From: Terrimonas pollutisoli
GTDB lineage: Bacteria > Bacteroidota > Bacteroidia > Chitinophagales > Chitinophagaceae
Assembly: GCF_029360765.1 (NCBI RefSeq)
Contig: NZ_JARKNA010000001.1
Location: forward strand, 930,001 to 994,000
DNA: 64,000 bases
Direction: 5' to 3'
The translations under genes were made by a program, and so were the position numbers. The notes below the pieces were generated by a model, which was not told the DNA's origin, searched no databases, and saw only the letters and a list, made by a program, of their open reading frames with translations. Position 1 is the first letter of the stretch. Each line of letters starts with the position of its first letter. Positions 16,946 through 25,500 of this stretch are shown here, piece after piece.

Positions 16946-18241
16946 ATGCCGAACAGCCGCCGGAATTTTCTCCAAAAAGCGGGAGCAATAACCTCCAGTG
17001 CCTTTCTTACTTCTGTTACACAGCCTTTGTGGGCAAAAGATCTGGACCGGGCAATTCAAAATGCCAAAGCTGTGCCAGCTGATAAGCTATCCACCGAAGA
17101 AGATTTCTGGTATTATATTCAGCAATCTTTCACCCCGGCAAGTGGTCTTATCAATTTGAACAATGGCGGTGTGTCGCCTGCCCCTAAAACAGTACAGGAC
17201 GCCATGAAGCGCTACTATGACATGACCAATGAGGCACCCAGCTATTTTATGTGGCGTGTATTGGATCTGGGACGTGAACCATTGAGAAAAAACCTTGCAA
17301 GACTCGCTGGTTGCCCGGCAGAAGAGATTGCGATCAACCGTAATTCATCTGAAGGCCTTGAAACAATCATATTTGGCTTGCAATTAAAAGCAGGGGATGA
17401 AGTTGTGGCTTCTAAACAGGATTATCCCAACATGATTAACGCATACAAGCAGCGGGAAAAAAGAGATGGGATAAAAGTCAAATGGATAAATCTGGAATTG
17501 CCCTCGGAAGATGAAAATTATCTGGTGCAACAATATGTCAATGCTTTTACTTCCAGGACAAAAGTGGTGCACATTACACATGTCATCAACTGGAATGGCC
17601 AAATATTGCCTGTTCGAAAGATTGCTGATGAAGCGCATAAAAGAAATATTGAAGTGATCGTGGACGGGGCGCATAGTTTTGCGCATTTTGATTTTAAAAT
17701 TCCTGATCTCGGAGCTGATTATTTTGCGACAAGCTTACACAAATGGTTATATGCGCCCATCGGCACAGGTATGCTATATGTAAAAAAGGAAAACATCAAA
17801 AAGGTATACCCATTATTTGCGAGTGGGGAAGAGCCATTGCGGGATGATATCCGCAAATTTGAAACGCTTGGAACAAGGCCCTTTTTTATTGAACAGGCAA
17901 TAGGAGAGGCGATTGTCTTTCACGATATGATAGGTAGTGAGAGAAAAGAGAAACGTCTTCACTACCTGAAAAATTATTGGATGGAAAAATTGAAAGGCAT
18001 ACCCGCCATGAAGTTAAACACATCATTGCAACCAAAATTTGGCTGTGCTATTGGCAACATCCTGGTGGAAAGAAAGAAGCCCGCAGAGCTGGAGAAATTT
18101 CTATTTGAAAAATATAAAATTCATACAGTAAGCATAGAGTGGGAAAATATAAAGGGAGTAAGAATTACTCCCAATGTTTATACCACTACAAAAAATTTAG
18201 ATGAATTAGTGGAAGGCATTATTGCTTTTTCGAAAAGCTAA
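16946..18241 (+). CDS. Tat-signal class V aminotransferase (isopenicillin N epimerase-like)
   Basis: 431 residues, fold-type I PLP enzyme. The N-terminus MPNSRRNFLQKAGAITSSAF carries a twin-arginine motif (SRRNFLQK) and a hydrophobic stretch, so export by Tat to the periplasm is expected. VDGAHSFAHFDF near residue 235 has the PLP-contacting Asp/His and ATSLHKWLYAPIGTG near 260-275 holds the Schiff-base lysine. INLNNGGVSPAP is the substrate-entry motif of the CefD/NifS-related group. The true substrate is unknown; desulfurase, epimerase or lyase chemistry are all seen in this group. It sits between cphA and cphB, 124 bp before cphB, which has its own promoter-like sequence, so a role in cyanophycin metabolism is only positional inference. 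Confidence 0.85.
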   Translation: MPNSRRNFLQKAGAITSSAFLTSVTQPLWAKDLDRAIQNAKAVPADKLSTEEDFWYYIQQSFTPASGLINLNNGGVSPAPKTVQDAMKRYYDMTNEAPSYFMWRVLDLGREPLRKNLARLAGCPAEEIAINRNSSEGLETIIFGLQLKAGDEVVASKQDYPNMINAYKQREKRDGIKVKWINLELPSEDENYLVQQYVNAFTSRTKVVHITHVINWNGQILPVRKIADEAHKRNIEVIVDGAHSFAHFDFKIPDLGADYFATSLHKWLYAPIGTGMLYVKKENIKKVYPLFASGEEPLRDDIRKFETLGTRPFFIEQAIGEAIVFHDMIGSERKEKRLHYLKNYWMEKLKGIPAMKLNTSLQPKFGCAIGNILVERKKPAELEKFLFEKYKIHTVSIEWENIKGVRITPNVYTTTKNLDELVEGIIAFSKS

Positions 18242-18313
18242 TAGCCAATATCAAACATTCTCAAGTAAACTGACACAGCACATTCACTTTTCCACATGTC
18301 TGCGTTTATTATC

Positions 18314-18344
18314 TTTTCATTAAATCGATTTTCTTTTACATTTG
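18314..18344 (+). promoter_or_regulatory. Promoter for cphB
   Basis: -7 box TACATTTG at 18337-18344 (consensus TAnnTTTG) with TTTT at 18314-18317 as a weak -33, spacer 19 bp. It lies 21 bp upstream of the cphB ATG, so cphB can be expressed independently of the aminotransferase gene. Confidence 0.55.
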
Positions 18345-18365
18345 TTGCTTACCAAATGAGCTTGA

Positions 18366-19262
18366 ATGGGCCATCCTAAAGGAAAACTAATCGCTGTTGG
18401 CGGCGCTGAAGACAAAGGAACAGACCTGGAAACAGGAGAAATTCATCGCAGTAATTTGAACTTTTTTGAATTAGGCATTCTTCGGCGAATCGTAGAGGAA
18501 GCCGGAGGACCCTCGTCCCGTATTGAAGTGATCACCACAGCCTCGATGATACCCTATGAAGTGGGTGAAAATTACCTCAATGCTTTCGGTAAAATAGGTT
18601 GTACTAATGTGGACGTAATGCATATTCGTAACCGCCAGGATACGATAAAAGCAGAATATCTTGACCGGATCCGTAGTTGCGATGCGGTAATGTTCAGTGG
18701 CGGAAATCAGTTACGCTTAAGTGCTAATAATGGCGGTACCGAGTTCTTACGAATTATAAAGAGACGTTACCAGGAAGAAAATTTCGTGGTCGCGGGTACC
18801 AGTGCCGGAGCTATGGCGATGAGCAATACGATGATCTATGAAGGCAACGCAACAAGAGCACATTTAAAGGGTGAAGTGAAAATTACAACAGGGCTTGGAT
18901 TTATTTCTACCCTGATCATTGATTCGCATTTTGAAAAGCGGGGGCGTTTTGGAAGATTGGCACAGGCTGTAGCTGGTAACCCCGGATGTATTGGCATCGG
19001 CTTGGGTGAGGATACCGGAATGCTTATCACAGAAGGGGGTAATAAAATGGAAGCAATTGGTAGCGGATTGGTCGTCATCATCGATGGCCATGAAATCATG
19101 CATTCGAATTTTGCAGATATACCAGATGGCAATCCAGTCAGTATAGAAAATATCAAAGTACATTTTTGTGAGAAGGGTAATGGTTACCTGATCAATGAAC
19201 GAAAATTCCTACCCGAAGCAAGCGAAGGGGCTGTTATCAAAAAGCAGGTGAATGTGGAATGA
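18366..19262 (+). CDS. cphB: Cyanophycinase (peptidase family S51)
   Basis: 298 residues, no signal peptide, so cytoplasmic. It starts MGHPKGKLIAVGGAEDKG, the usual CphB opening. The nucleophile serine lies in VAGTSAGAMAMSNTMI near residue 145 (GXSXGA motif of S51), and ETGEIHRSNLNFFELGILRR and GLGFISTLIIDSHFEKRGRFG carry further conserved residues. It hydrolyses cyanophycin to beta-Asp-Arg dipeptides. Together with cphA it allows both storage and recall of nitrogen. No isoaspartyl dipeptidase, needed for the last step, is seen in the window. The gene ends 17 bp before the stop of the convergent hydrolase. Confidence 0.95.
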   Translation: MGHPKGKLIAVGGAEDKGTDLETGEIHRSNLNFFELGILRRIVEEAGGPSSRIEVITTASMIPYEVGENYLNAFGKIGCTNVDVMHIRNRQDTIKAEYLDRIRSCDAVMFSGGNQLRLSANNGGTEFLRIIKRRYQEENFVVAGTSAGAMAMSNTMIYEGNATRAHLKGEVKITTGLGFISTLIIDSHFEKRGRFGRLAQAVAGNPGCIGIGLGEDTGMLITEGGNKMEAIGSGLVVIIDGHEIMHSNFADIPDGNPVSIENIKVHFCEKGNGYLINERKFLPEASEGAVIKKQVNVE

Positions 19263-19279
19263 TATCCGTTGGTGTTGCA

Positions 19280-19918
19280 TTAAGCAAGAAGTTGTTTCAG
19301 TAAAGAGGAAACTTCCCGGGGATTGTTGATTGACATTAAATGTGTGCCACCTTCTATCGGATAATCAGCTTTTACATAGCGGAACGGCAGCAACTTATCA
19401 GCCGTGCCATGAATATGTTTTACGTTTGGAGGGATGGTTTTACCCTTCCAGTTTAGAATGGCGCCAATGGCCCATTTAAGAAAGCTGGGATCTACGTCAG
19501 CCAGAATAGCCGCCAGTAGCTGCGTATGTTTTTTATCGTTGACGCCAAATAGCCATTTGAACCGATAGCTAATTCTTATCAAAACCGTCGGTAACCATTT
19601 ATACAGGGGCAAATATTTTCCGATACGCAGGTAAAAGGGAAATTCATCTGCCGATTTATTGCTGGCAATAATAATCGCATTTACCCTGGCATCAGCTTTT
19701 GCCATTTCGGTTGCAAGCATACCGCCAAATGAAACACCGATAACGGTGGGATGATCATCCGGAATTTGCTTTCGAAGTCTTAGGGCATAACTTTTTAATG
19801 ATTCGTTGGGTACCGGCTTAATCCAATCAACGAATACTGCCTCACAAAAAGACAGATCTAATAAAGAAAATGCCCTGCTATCCGCTCCTAAACCACTAAT
19901 GAAATATATTTTTTGCAT
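19280..19918 (-). CDS. Small alpha/beta hydrolase of unknown substrate
   Basis: 212 residues, compact alpha/beta hydrolase. YFISGLGADSRAFSLLDL is the oxyanion-hole region, GVSFGGM near residue 82 contains the nucleophile serine, HGTADKLLPF near 170 the acid aspartate, and EGGTHLMSI near 190 the histidine, so the triad is complete. No signal peptide. The substrate cannot be inferred. It lies 13 bp downstream of tyrS on the same strand and is probably co-transcribed with it. Confidence 0.85.
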   Translation of the reverse strand: MQKIYFISGLGADSRAFSLLDLSFCEAVFVDWIKPVPNESLKSYALRLRKQIPDDHPTVIGVSFGGMLATEMAKADARVNAIIIASNKSADEFPFYLRIGKYLPLYKWLPTVLIRISYRFKWLFGVNDKKHTQLLAAILADVDPSFLKWAIGAILNWKGKTIPPNVKHIHGTADKLLPFRYVKADYPIEGGTHLMSINNPREVSSLLKQLLA

Positions 19919-19931
19919 AAAGCAGCTGTTA

Positions 19932-21209
19932 CTAAACAGCCTTTACCAGGTAATAATTTCGACGGCCCTTTTGAACCAGTAAATATTTTTGATGAAGCAA
20001 TAAACTACTGTCAACTGTCAACTGTACGTTGTCAACTTTCTTACGGTTAAGACTTATTCCGCCGCCCTGTACCATTTTCCTGGCTTCGCCTTTACTTGGA
20101 AAAATACCTGTATCGGCTAGTAGCGAAACAATATCAATGCCGGTTTCAATTTTTTCTTTTGCAAATTCGGATTTAACAACTCCCTCCATTCCTTCCAGGT
20201 CTTCAACGCTTAAATTCTCGGCCGGTGCAGATTGCCCCGCAAATAATTTTTGCGTTGTTTCTACTGCCTTTTCATATTCCTCTTTACCATGAACAAAAAT
20301 AGTTACCTCCTCAGCCAGGCGCTTTTGCAAAATACGTTTGCCGGCATCTATTTGATGTTCTGTTGTGATAGCATCAATTTCGGTCTGGGGTAAAAAAGTA
20401 AAGATTTTGATCCAGTTAATCGCGTCTTCATCACTTGCATTTAACCAAAATTGGTAGAATTGATAGGGTGAGGTCCGAATGGGATCCAGCCATACATTTC
20501 CACTTTCGGTTTTTCCAAATTTGGTTCCATCAGCTTTCGTAATCAGTGGGCAGGTAAAAGCAAAGGCCTCGCCGCCTGCTTTTCTGCGAACCAGTTCAGT
20601 GCCAGTGGTGATATTGCCCCATTGGTCGCTACCACCCATCTGTAGTTTGCAGTTTTTATTTTTATACAGCCAGTAAAAATCATAGCCCTGCATTAACTGG
20701 TATGCAAATTCTGTATAACTCATTCCCACTTCACCTTCAATCCTTTTTCTAACACTGTCCTTTGCCATCATATAGTTGACAGTGATATGTTTGCCTGTAT
20801 CCCGCAAAAAATCTATGAAGGAGATATTTTTAAACCAATCATAGTTATTAGCCATTTCAGCAGCATTGGGCTTTGCCGGATCAAAGTCAAGAAATTTTTC
20901 CAACTGGCTTTTCACCCCGGCAATATTCCGGGCCAGAGTGGCTTCGTCCAGCAAATTTCTTTCTTCGCTTTTTCCGCTTGGATCACCCACCATACCGGTG
21001 GCGCCACCCACTAGTGCAATCGGTTTGTGACCTGCTTTTTGAAGATGAACCAATAAAAGTATGGGTACGAGGCTGCCGATATGTAAGCTTTCAGCGGTTG
21101 GGTCAAAGCCGATATAGGCTGTCGTCATTTCTTTATCTAACTGCTCTTCCGTGCCGGGCATAATATCACGGATCATCCCTCTCCAGCGTAATTCTTCGAT
21201 CAGGTTCAT
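19932..21209 (-). CDS. tyrS: Tyrosyl-tRNA synthetase
   Basis: 425 residues from ATG 21209 ([20 protein letters not shown]); the frame is open to 21272 but the extra 21 residues are atypical. Class I synthetase with the HIGH-type motif [11 protein letters not shown] near residue 42 and the KMSKS-type motif as [13 protein letters not shown] near 230. An S4 RNA-binding domain closes it ([20 protein letters not shown]). It charges tRNA-Tyr; a tRNA-Tyr gene is present at 36490-36572. A TACTTTTG -7-like box lies at 21233-21240 on the minus strand, 23 bp before the ATG. Confidence 0.96.
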   Translation of the reverse strand: MNLIEELRWRGMIRDIMPGTEEQLDKEMTTAYIGFDPTAESLHIGSLVPILLLVHLQKAGHKPIALVGGATGMVGDPSGKSEERNLLDEATLARNIAGVKSQLEKFLDFDPAKPNAAEMANNYDWFKNISFIDFLRDTGKHITVNYMMAKDSVRKRIEGEVGMSYTEFAYQLMQGYDFYWLYKNKNCKLQMGGSDQWGNITTGTELVRRKAGGEAFAFTCPLITKADGTKFGKTESGNVWLDPIRTSPYQFYQFWLNASDEDAINWIKIFTFLPQTEIDAITTEHQIDAGKRILQKRLAEEVTIFVHGKEEYEKAVETTQKLFAGQSAPAENLSVEDLEGMEGVVKSEFAKEKIETGIDIVSLLADTGIFPSKGEARKMVQGGGISLNRKKVDNVQLTVDSSLLLHQKYLLVQKGRRNYYLVKAV

Positions 21210-21232
21210 TGGTATAAATTCAAATTTTGCGA

Positions 21233-21240
21233 CAAAAGTA
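21233..21240 (-). promoter_or_regulatory. Candidate -7 promoter box for tyrS
   Basis: On the minus strand TACTTTTG fits TAnnTTTG, 23 bp upstream of the tyrS start. A TTTG lies at 21264-21267 but the spacer of 23 bp is longer than usual, so the -33 assignment is uncertain. Confidence 0.4.
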
Positions 21241-21416
21241 AGGCAGAAGATTAAAGCAGCCGGCAAATACAATATTTTTCTAACGCATTCGTTTTCAGTT
21301 GTTATGTTTTTTCATTTTGAAACCCATAGGATTTACAAATTGAAAGATTAGTTTTACAGGCGACTTAGCACTGTAAAGCCGTCCTTATTAATTGCTTATA
21401 AGAAAATTTGCCCCGA

Positions 21417-22538
21417 ATGAAGTCGCCCCGATTTTGCGTGACCCTATTAGCAAGTCTCATCACTATTGCTACATCTGCACAGTTTCGAAAGTATTCCAAC
21501 GAGTTTTTAAATATTGGGGCAGGAGCCAGGGGGCTTTCAATGGGTAGTGCCCAAATTTCTTCGGTAAATGATGGAACAGCTGGTTATTGGAACCCTGCCG
21601 GCCTGGTAGGAGTAAAAGAAAACACCCAGGTAAACCTGATGCATGCAGAATATTTTGCAGGCATCGGCAAATATGATTTTGCCAGTATTGCATTTCCTTC
21701 TGTCAATAACAAAAGGACATTTGCGATCACAGGATTAAGGTTTGCCGTGGATGATATCATGAATACATTGTTCCTGGTAGAGCCAGACGGATCAATCAAC
21801 TATAATAATATCCAGGCTTTTTCTTCTGCCGATTATGCCTTCCTTTTATCTTTTGCCCAGCGATTAAAAGATACTGAAAAGAAAAAAGTTCAGTTTGGTG
21901 TCAACGCAAAAATCATACACCGAAACGTAGGAAAGTTTGCTAAAGCATGGGGTTTTGGAATCGATGCCGGATTACAGGTTCAACAGGGGAAGTGGCGATT
22001 TGGTTTGGTCGGTCGTGATATTACAACCACGTTCAACGCATGGTCGTTCACTTTTACTGAAAGAGAAAAAGAAGCTCTCTATCTTACCAACAACGAAATA
22101 CCTGTTAAATCGACGGAAATGACAGCACCCCGTTTGGTATTAGGCGCAGCCCGGGAATTTCAATTGAGTAAAAAAACAAGCCTGTTAGCTGAGGCGAATC
22201 TTGATCTGACATTTGATGGGCAGCGAAATACATTGATCAGTGCTGACCCGGTAAGTGCCGATCCAAAACTTGGATTGGAATTAAATGTGAACAATGTTTT
22301 TTTCCTGCGGGCTGGTATTAATAATTTTCAACGTGCTCTTGCCGATGAAGATACCCTCAACCAGAAAAAAGTTTGGATTTATCAACCAAGTGCCGGGGCT
22401 GGATTTAAAGTACAAAGTGTGACGATTGATTATGCGTTTGCCAACCTGGCCAACCAATCTAATCCACTGTTTACCCACGTATTTTCTCTGCGCTTTGATA
22501 TGGTTGATCAAAAGACAAAAAAGAAAAAAAAGAAATAA
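21417..22538 (+). CDS. porV2: PorV/PorQ-family outer-membrane protein (type IX secretion, PorV2-like)
   Basis: 373 residues from ATG 21417 (a TTG at 21408 is in frame but not needed). Signal peptide to about residue 22 (TIATSAQ). RKYSNEFLNIGAGARGLSMG and DGTAGYWNPAGL are the hallmark N-terminal stretches of PorV/PorQ proteins, relatives of the FadL barrel. In T9SS, PorV carries folded cargo from the translocon to the sortase PorU. The PorU-type gene starts 32 bp downstream on the same strand, which supports this pairing; calling it the PorV2 type rests on that neighbour. The C-terminus ends in a lysine run (KKKKKK), unusual after a barrel strand. Confidence 0.85.
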   Translation: MKSPRFCVTLLASLITIATSAQFRKYSNEFLNIGAGARGLSMGSAQISSVNDGTAGYWNPAGLVGVKENTQVNLMHAEYFAGIGKYDFASIAFPSVNNKRTFAITGLRFAVDDIMNTLFLVEPDGSINYNNIQAFSSADYAFLLSFAQRLKDTEKKKVQFGVNAKIIHRNVGKFAKAWGFGIDAGLQVQQGKWRFGLVGRDITTTFNAWSFTFTEREKEALYLTNNEIPVKSTEMTAPRLVLGAAREFQLSKKTSLLAEANLDLTFDGQRNTLISADPVSADPKLGLELNVNNVFFLRAGINNFQRALADEDTLNQKKVWIYQPSAGAGFKVQSVTIDYAFANLANQSNPLFTHVFSLRFDMVDQKTKKKKKK

Positions 22539-22569
22539 TACCATCTGTACCACCAATAAACCAAGTTGA

Positions 22570-25500
22570 ATGAAACGAATTTTGCTTTTATTGTTGACAC
22601 TAGCCTTCTTGCATGCAGGAGCACAGGTTTACAATAATGAATGGATTGATTACAATAAGACCTATTATAAGTTTAAAGTTGGCGCAACGGGCTTGTATAG
22701 AATCACACAGGTTTCTCTTGCATCGATAGGACTGGATAACACGAACGCCGACCATTTTAAGCTTTGGAGAAACGGAAAAGAAATACCATTATATACGTCA
22801 GTTCAAAACGGGCCATTAGGTACAAATGGCTATATAGAATTTTGGGGTGAAATGAATGATGGAAAAGCGGATTTACCCTTATATCGCCAGCCAGATTATC
22901 AATTAAATGATAAGTGGAGTTTACAAACAGATACAGCAGCTTATTTTCTTACTGTAAACCTGGCGGGAAATAATTTACGTCTTATTCCAACCGTCAATGA
23001 CGTAGCAGGCAATACACTTCCTGCAGATCCTTATTTCATGTATACGACAGGAGTATATTACAAAAATAAAATAAATATTGGCCGGCAGGAATTAGTGGGA
23101 AGTTCTTATACATACTCTTCATCGTACGACATGGGAGAAGGTTATACTAGCGGAGATATTGCCAATGGTGCAACAGTTACATCCAATATTGCTAACTTAA
23201 GACCTTATATCGGTGCAGGAGCTCCTGATCCCTTTGTAAAGATACATGCGGCAGGAAATGCGACAAATGCGAGAAATTTCAGGTTAAGGTTAAATGGTGA
23301 TTCCATTTTGGGAGCCGCAATGGATTACTATGACTATGTAAAGGTTTCGAGAACGGTACCAAATACTTTATTAAACAGTGGTAGTGCCAGTTTCCAGGTG
23401 ACGAATTTATGTACCACACCATCGGATCGAATGGTAGTTGCGCAAATCGAGCTAACTTATCCGCGTCTTTTTAATTTTACTGGAACAACTAACTTTTATT
23501 TTGAATTGCCTGCTAATACGGCGGGAAATAATCTTGTTATTACCGGATTTAATTATAGTGGTGGCGCTCCTATACTTTATGATCTAACAAACGGCAAACG
23601 ATACGAAGCAAACACGAGTACTGCGTCTCAATTAAAAATTGTTTTGCAGCCATCTTCAGTCGACAGGAAACTGGTTTTAGTAAGCCAGGCGGCAACTAAT
23701 ATCAAAGGTGTTACATCATTTGAGCAACGCAATTTTATAGATTATAAAATTGCGGCTAATCAAGGTAATTATTTGATCATTACCCATCCTGCATTAACAG
23801 CTGCAAGTGGCGGAGCTGATCCCGTAGAAGACTACCGGGCTTATAGAAGCTCACCACAGGGTGGGAGTTATAATGCAAAAGTGTTTATAATCGATCAACT
23901 GGTTGATCAATTTGCCTTCGGTATAAAAAGACATCCGCTATCGATCCGCAATTTTCTGAGATGGGCCAGGGCTAACTATTCTTCTCCGCTGAAGAGTGTT
24001 CTATTGATAGGCAAGGGCGTTATCTATACACAGTTTAGGGCGCAGGAAAAAAATCCTGATATAGATAAATTAGACCTGGTACCCACTTTTGGGAATCCTG
24101 CATCCGATAACCTGTTAAGTGCTGCAGGAAGTAGTTCTGTTCCGCTAACACCGATTGGCCGAATATCTGTCATTAATAAACAAGAACTTGGTGATTACCT
24201 TGAAAAGGTGAAACAATATGAGCAGGTTCAAACATTTAGCTCTCCGGGAATTGCAGATAAAGCATGGATGAAAAATATCGTTCATGTAACAGGGGCTAGT
24301 GACAATAACACATCAGACATATTATTAGAATCTTTAAATGGGCATAAAAAAATTATTGAAGATACTTCGTACGCCGGCAATGTTACCACCTTTACAAAAA
24401 GCTCAGCAGATGCTGTTCAACAGGTAAGCAGCCTTCGTTTGGAAAATCTTTTTAAAGAAGGAATAGGAATTCTTACTTATTTTGGACATTCCTCTGCAAG
24501 CACTTTAGAGTTTAACCTGGATAAGCCACAGGCATACGATAACCAGGGCAAATACCCTGTCTTTATCGTGATGGGATGTAATGCCGGAAGTTTCTATAAT
24601 TATAATGTAGCGAGATTCTCAACCAAGGAGACAATTTCCGAAAGATTTGTATTGGCAAAGGAAAGAGGGGCGATCGCCTTTCTGGCCAGTACTCACTTAG
24701 GCATTGTTCACTATCTCGACATTTATAACAGTAGAAATTACAATGCTATTTCCAACACAAAATATGGCGCCACCTTAGGTGAAATTATGGACGAAGCCAT
24801 TAAGGAGGTTTTTGGCCTTACCACTGAAAATGACTTTTATGCAAGATTTCAATGCGAACAATTTGCCCTACACGGTGACCCCGCTTTAAGACTTTATAAT
24901 TTCGAAAAACCGGATTATGTAATCGAGGAGCCATTGGTAAAAATATCTCCCTCCTTTATATCTATTGATCAGCTCAGCTTTAAGGTGAATGCTGTCTTTA
25001 TGAATATCGGAAAGGCTATTAATAAGGATATCATTATAGAGCTAAAACGAACCCATCCTGACCAGATCGAAGAAGTATTCAGAAGGGATACGATTCGGTT
25101 TACAAAATTCTCTGATTCTCTTTCTTATACGATTCCGATTGATCGATTGAAGGACAGGGGATTAAATAAAATTACTGTGACCATTGATGCAGGAAATGCC
25201 GTAGATGAGCTTTATGAAACTAATAATACTGTTACTAAAGATGTTTACATCATCGAAGATGATATAAAGCCAGTCTATCCATATAGCTATTCTATTATTA
25301 ATGATCCAAACCTAAAATTAGTGGCGTCTACAGCAAATCCTTTTGCAAGAAGCAGGGATTACATGATGGAGATAGATACTACTGAATTATTTAATTCGCC
25401 GTTAAAGGTAAGCCGGTCAATAACTAGCGAGGGAGGGGTGATTGAATTTACTCCGGGAATTACTTTCACTGATAGCACAGTTTATTATTGGCGGGTTGCG

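Noticed and set aside
20007..20037. Tandem CAACTGT-like repeats near the 3' end of tyrS
   Set aside because: The encoded stretch has the same length as in other TyrS S4 domains, so it is probably chance, not an insertion.
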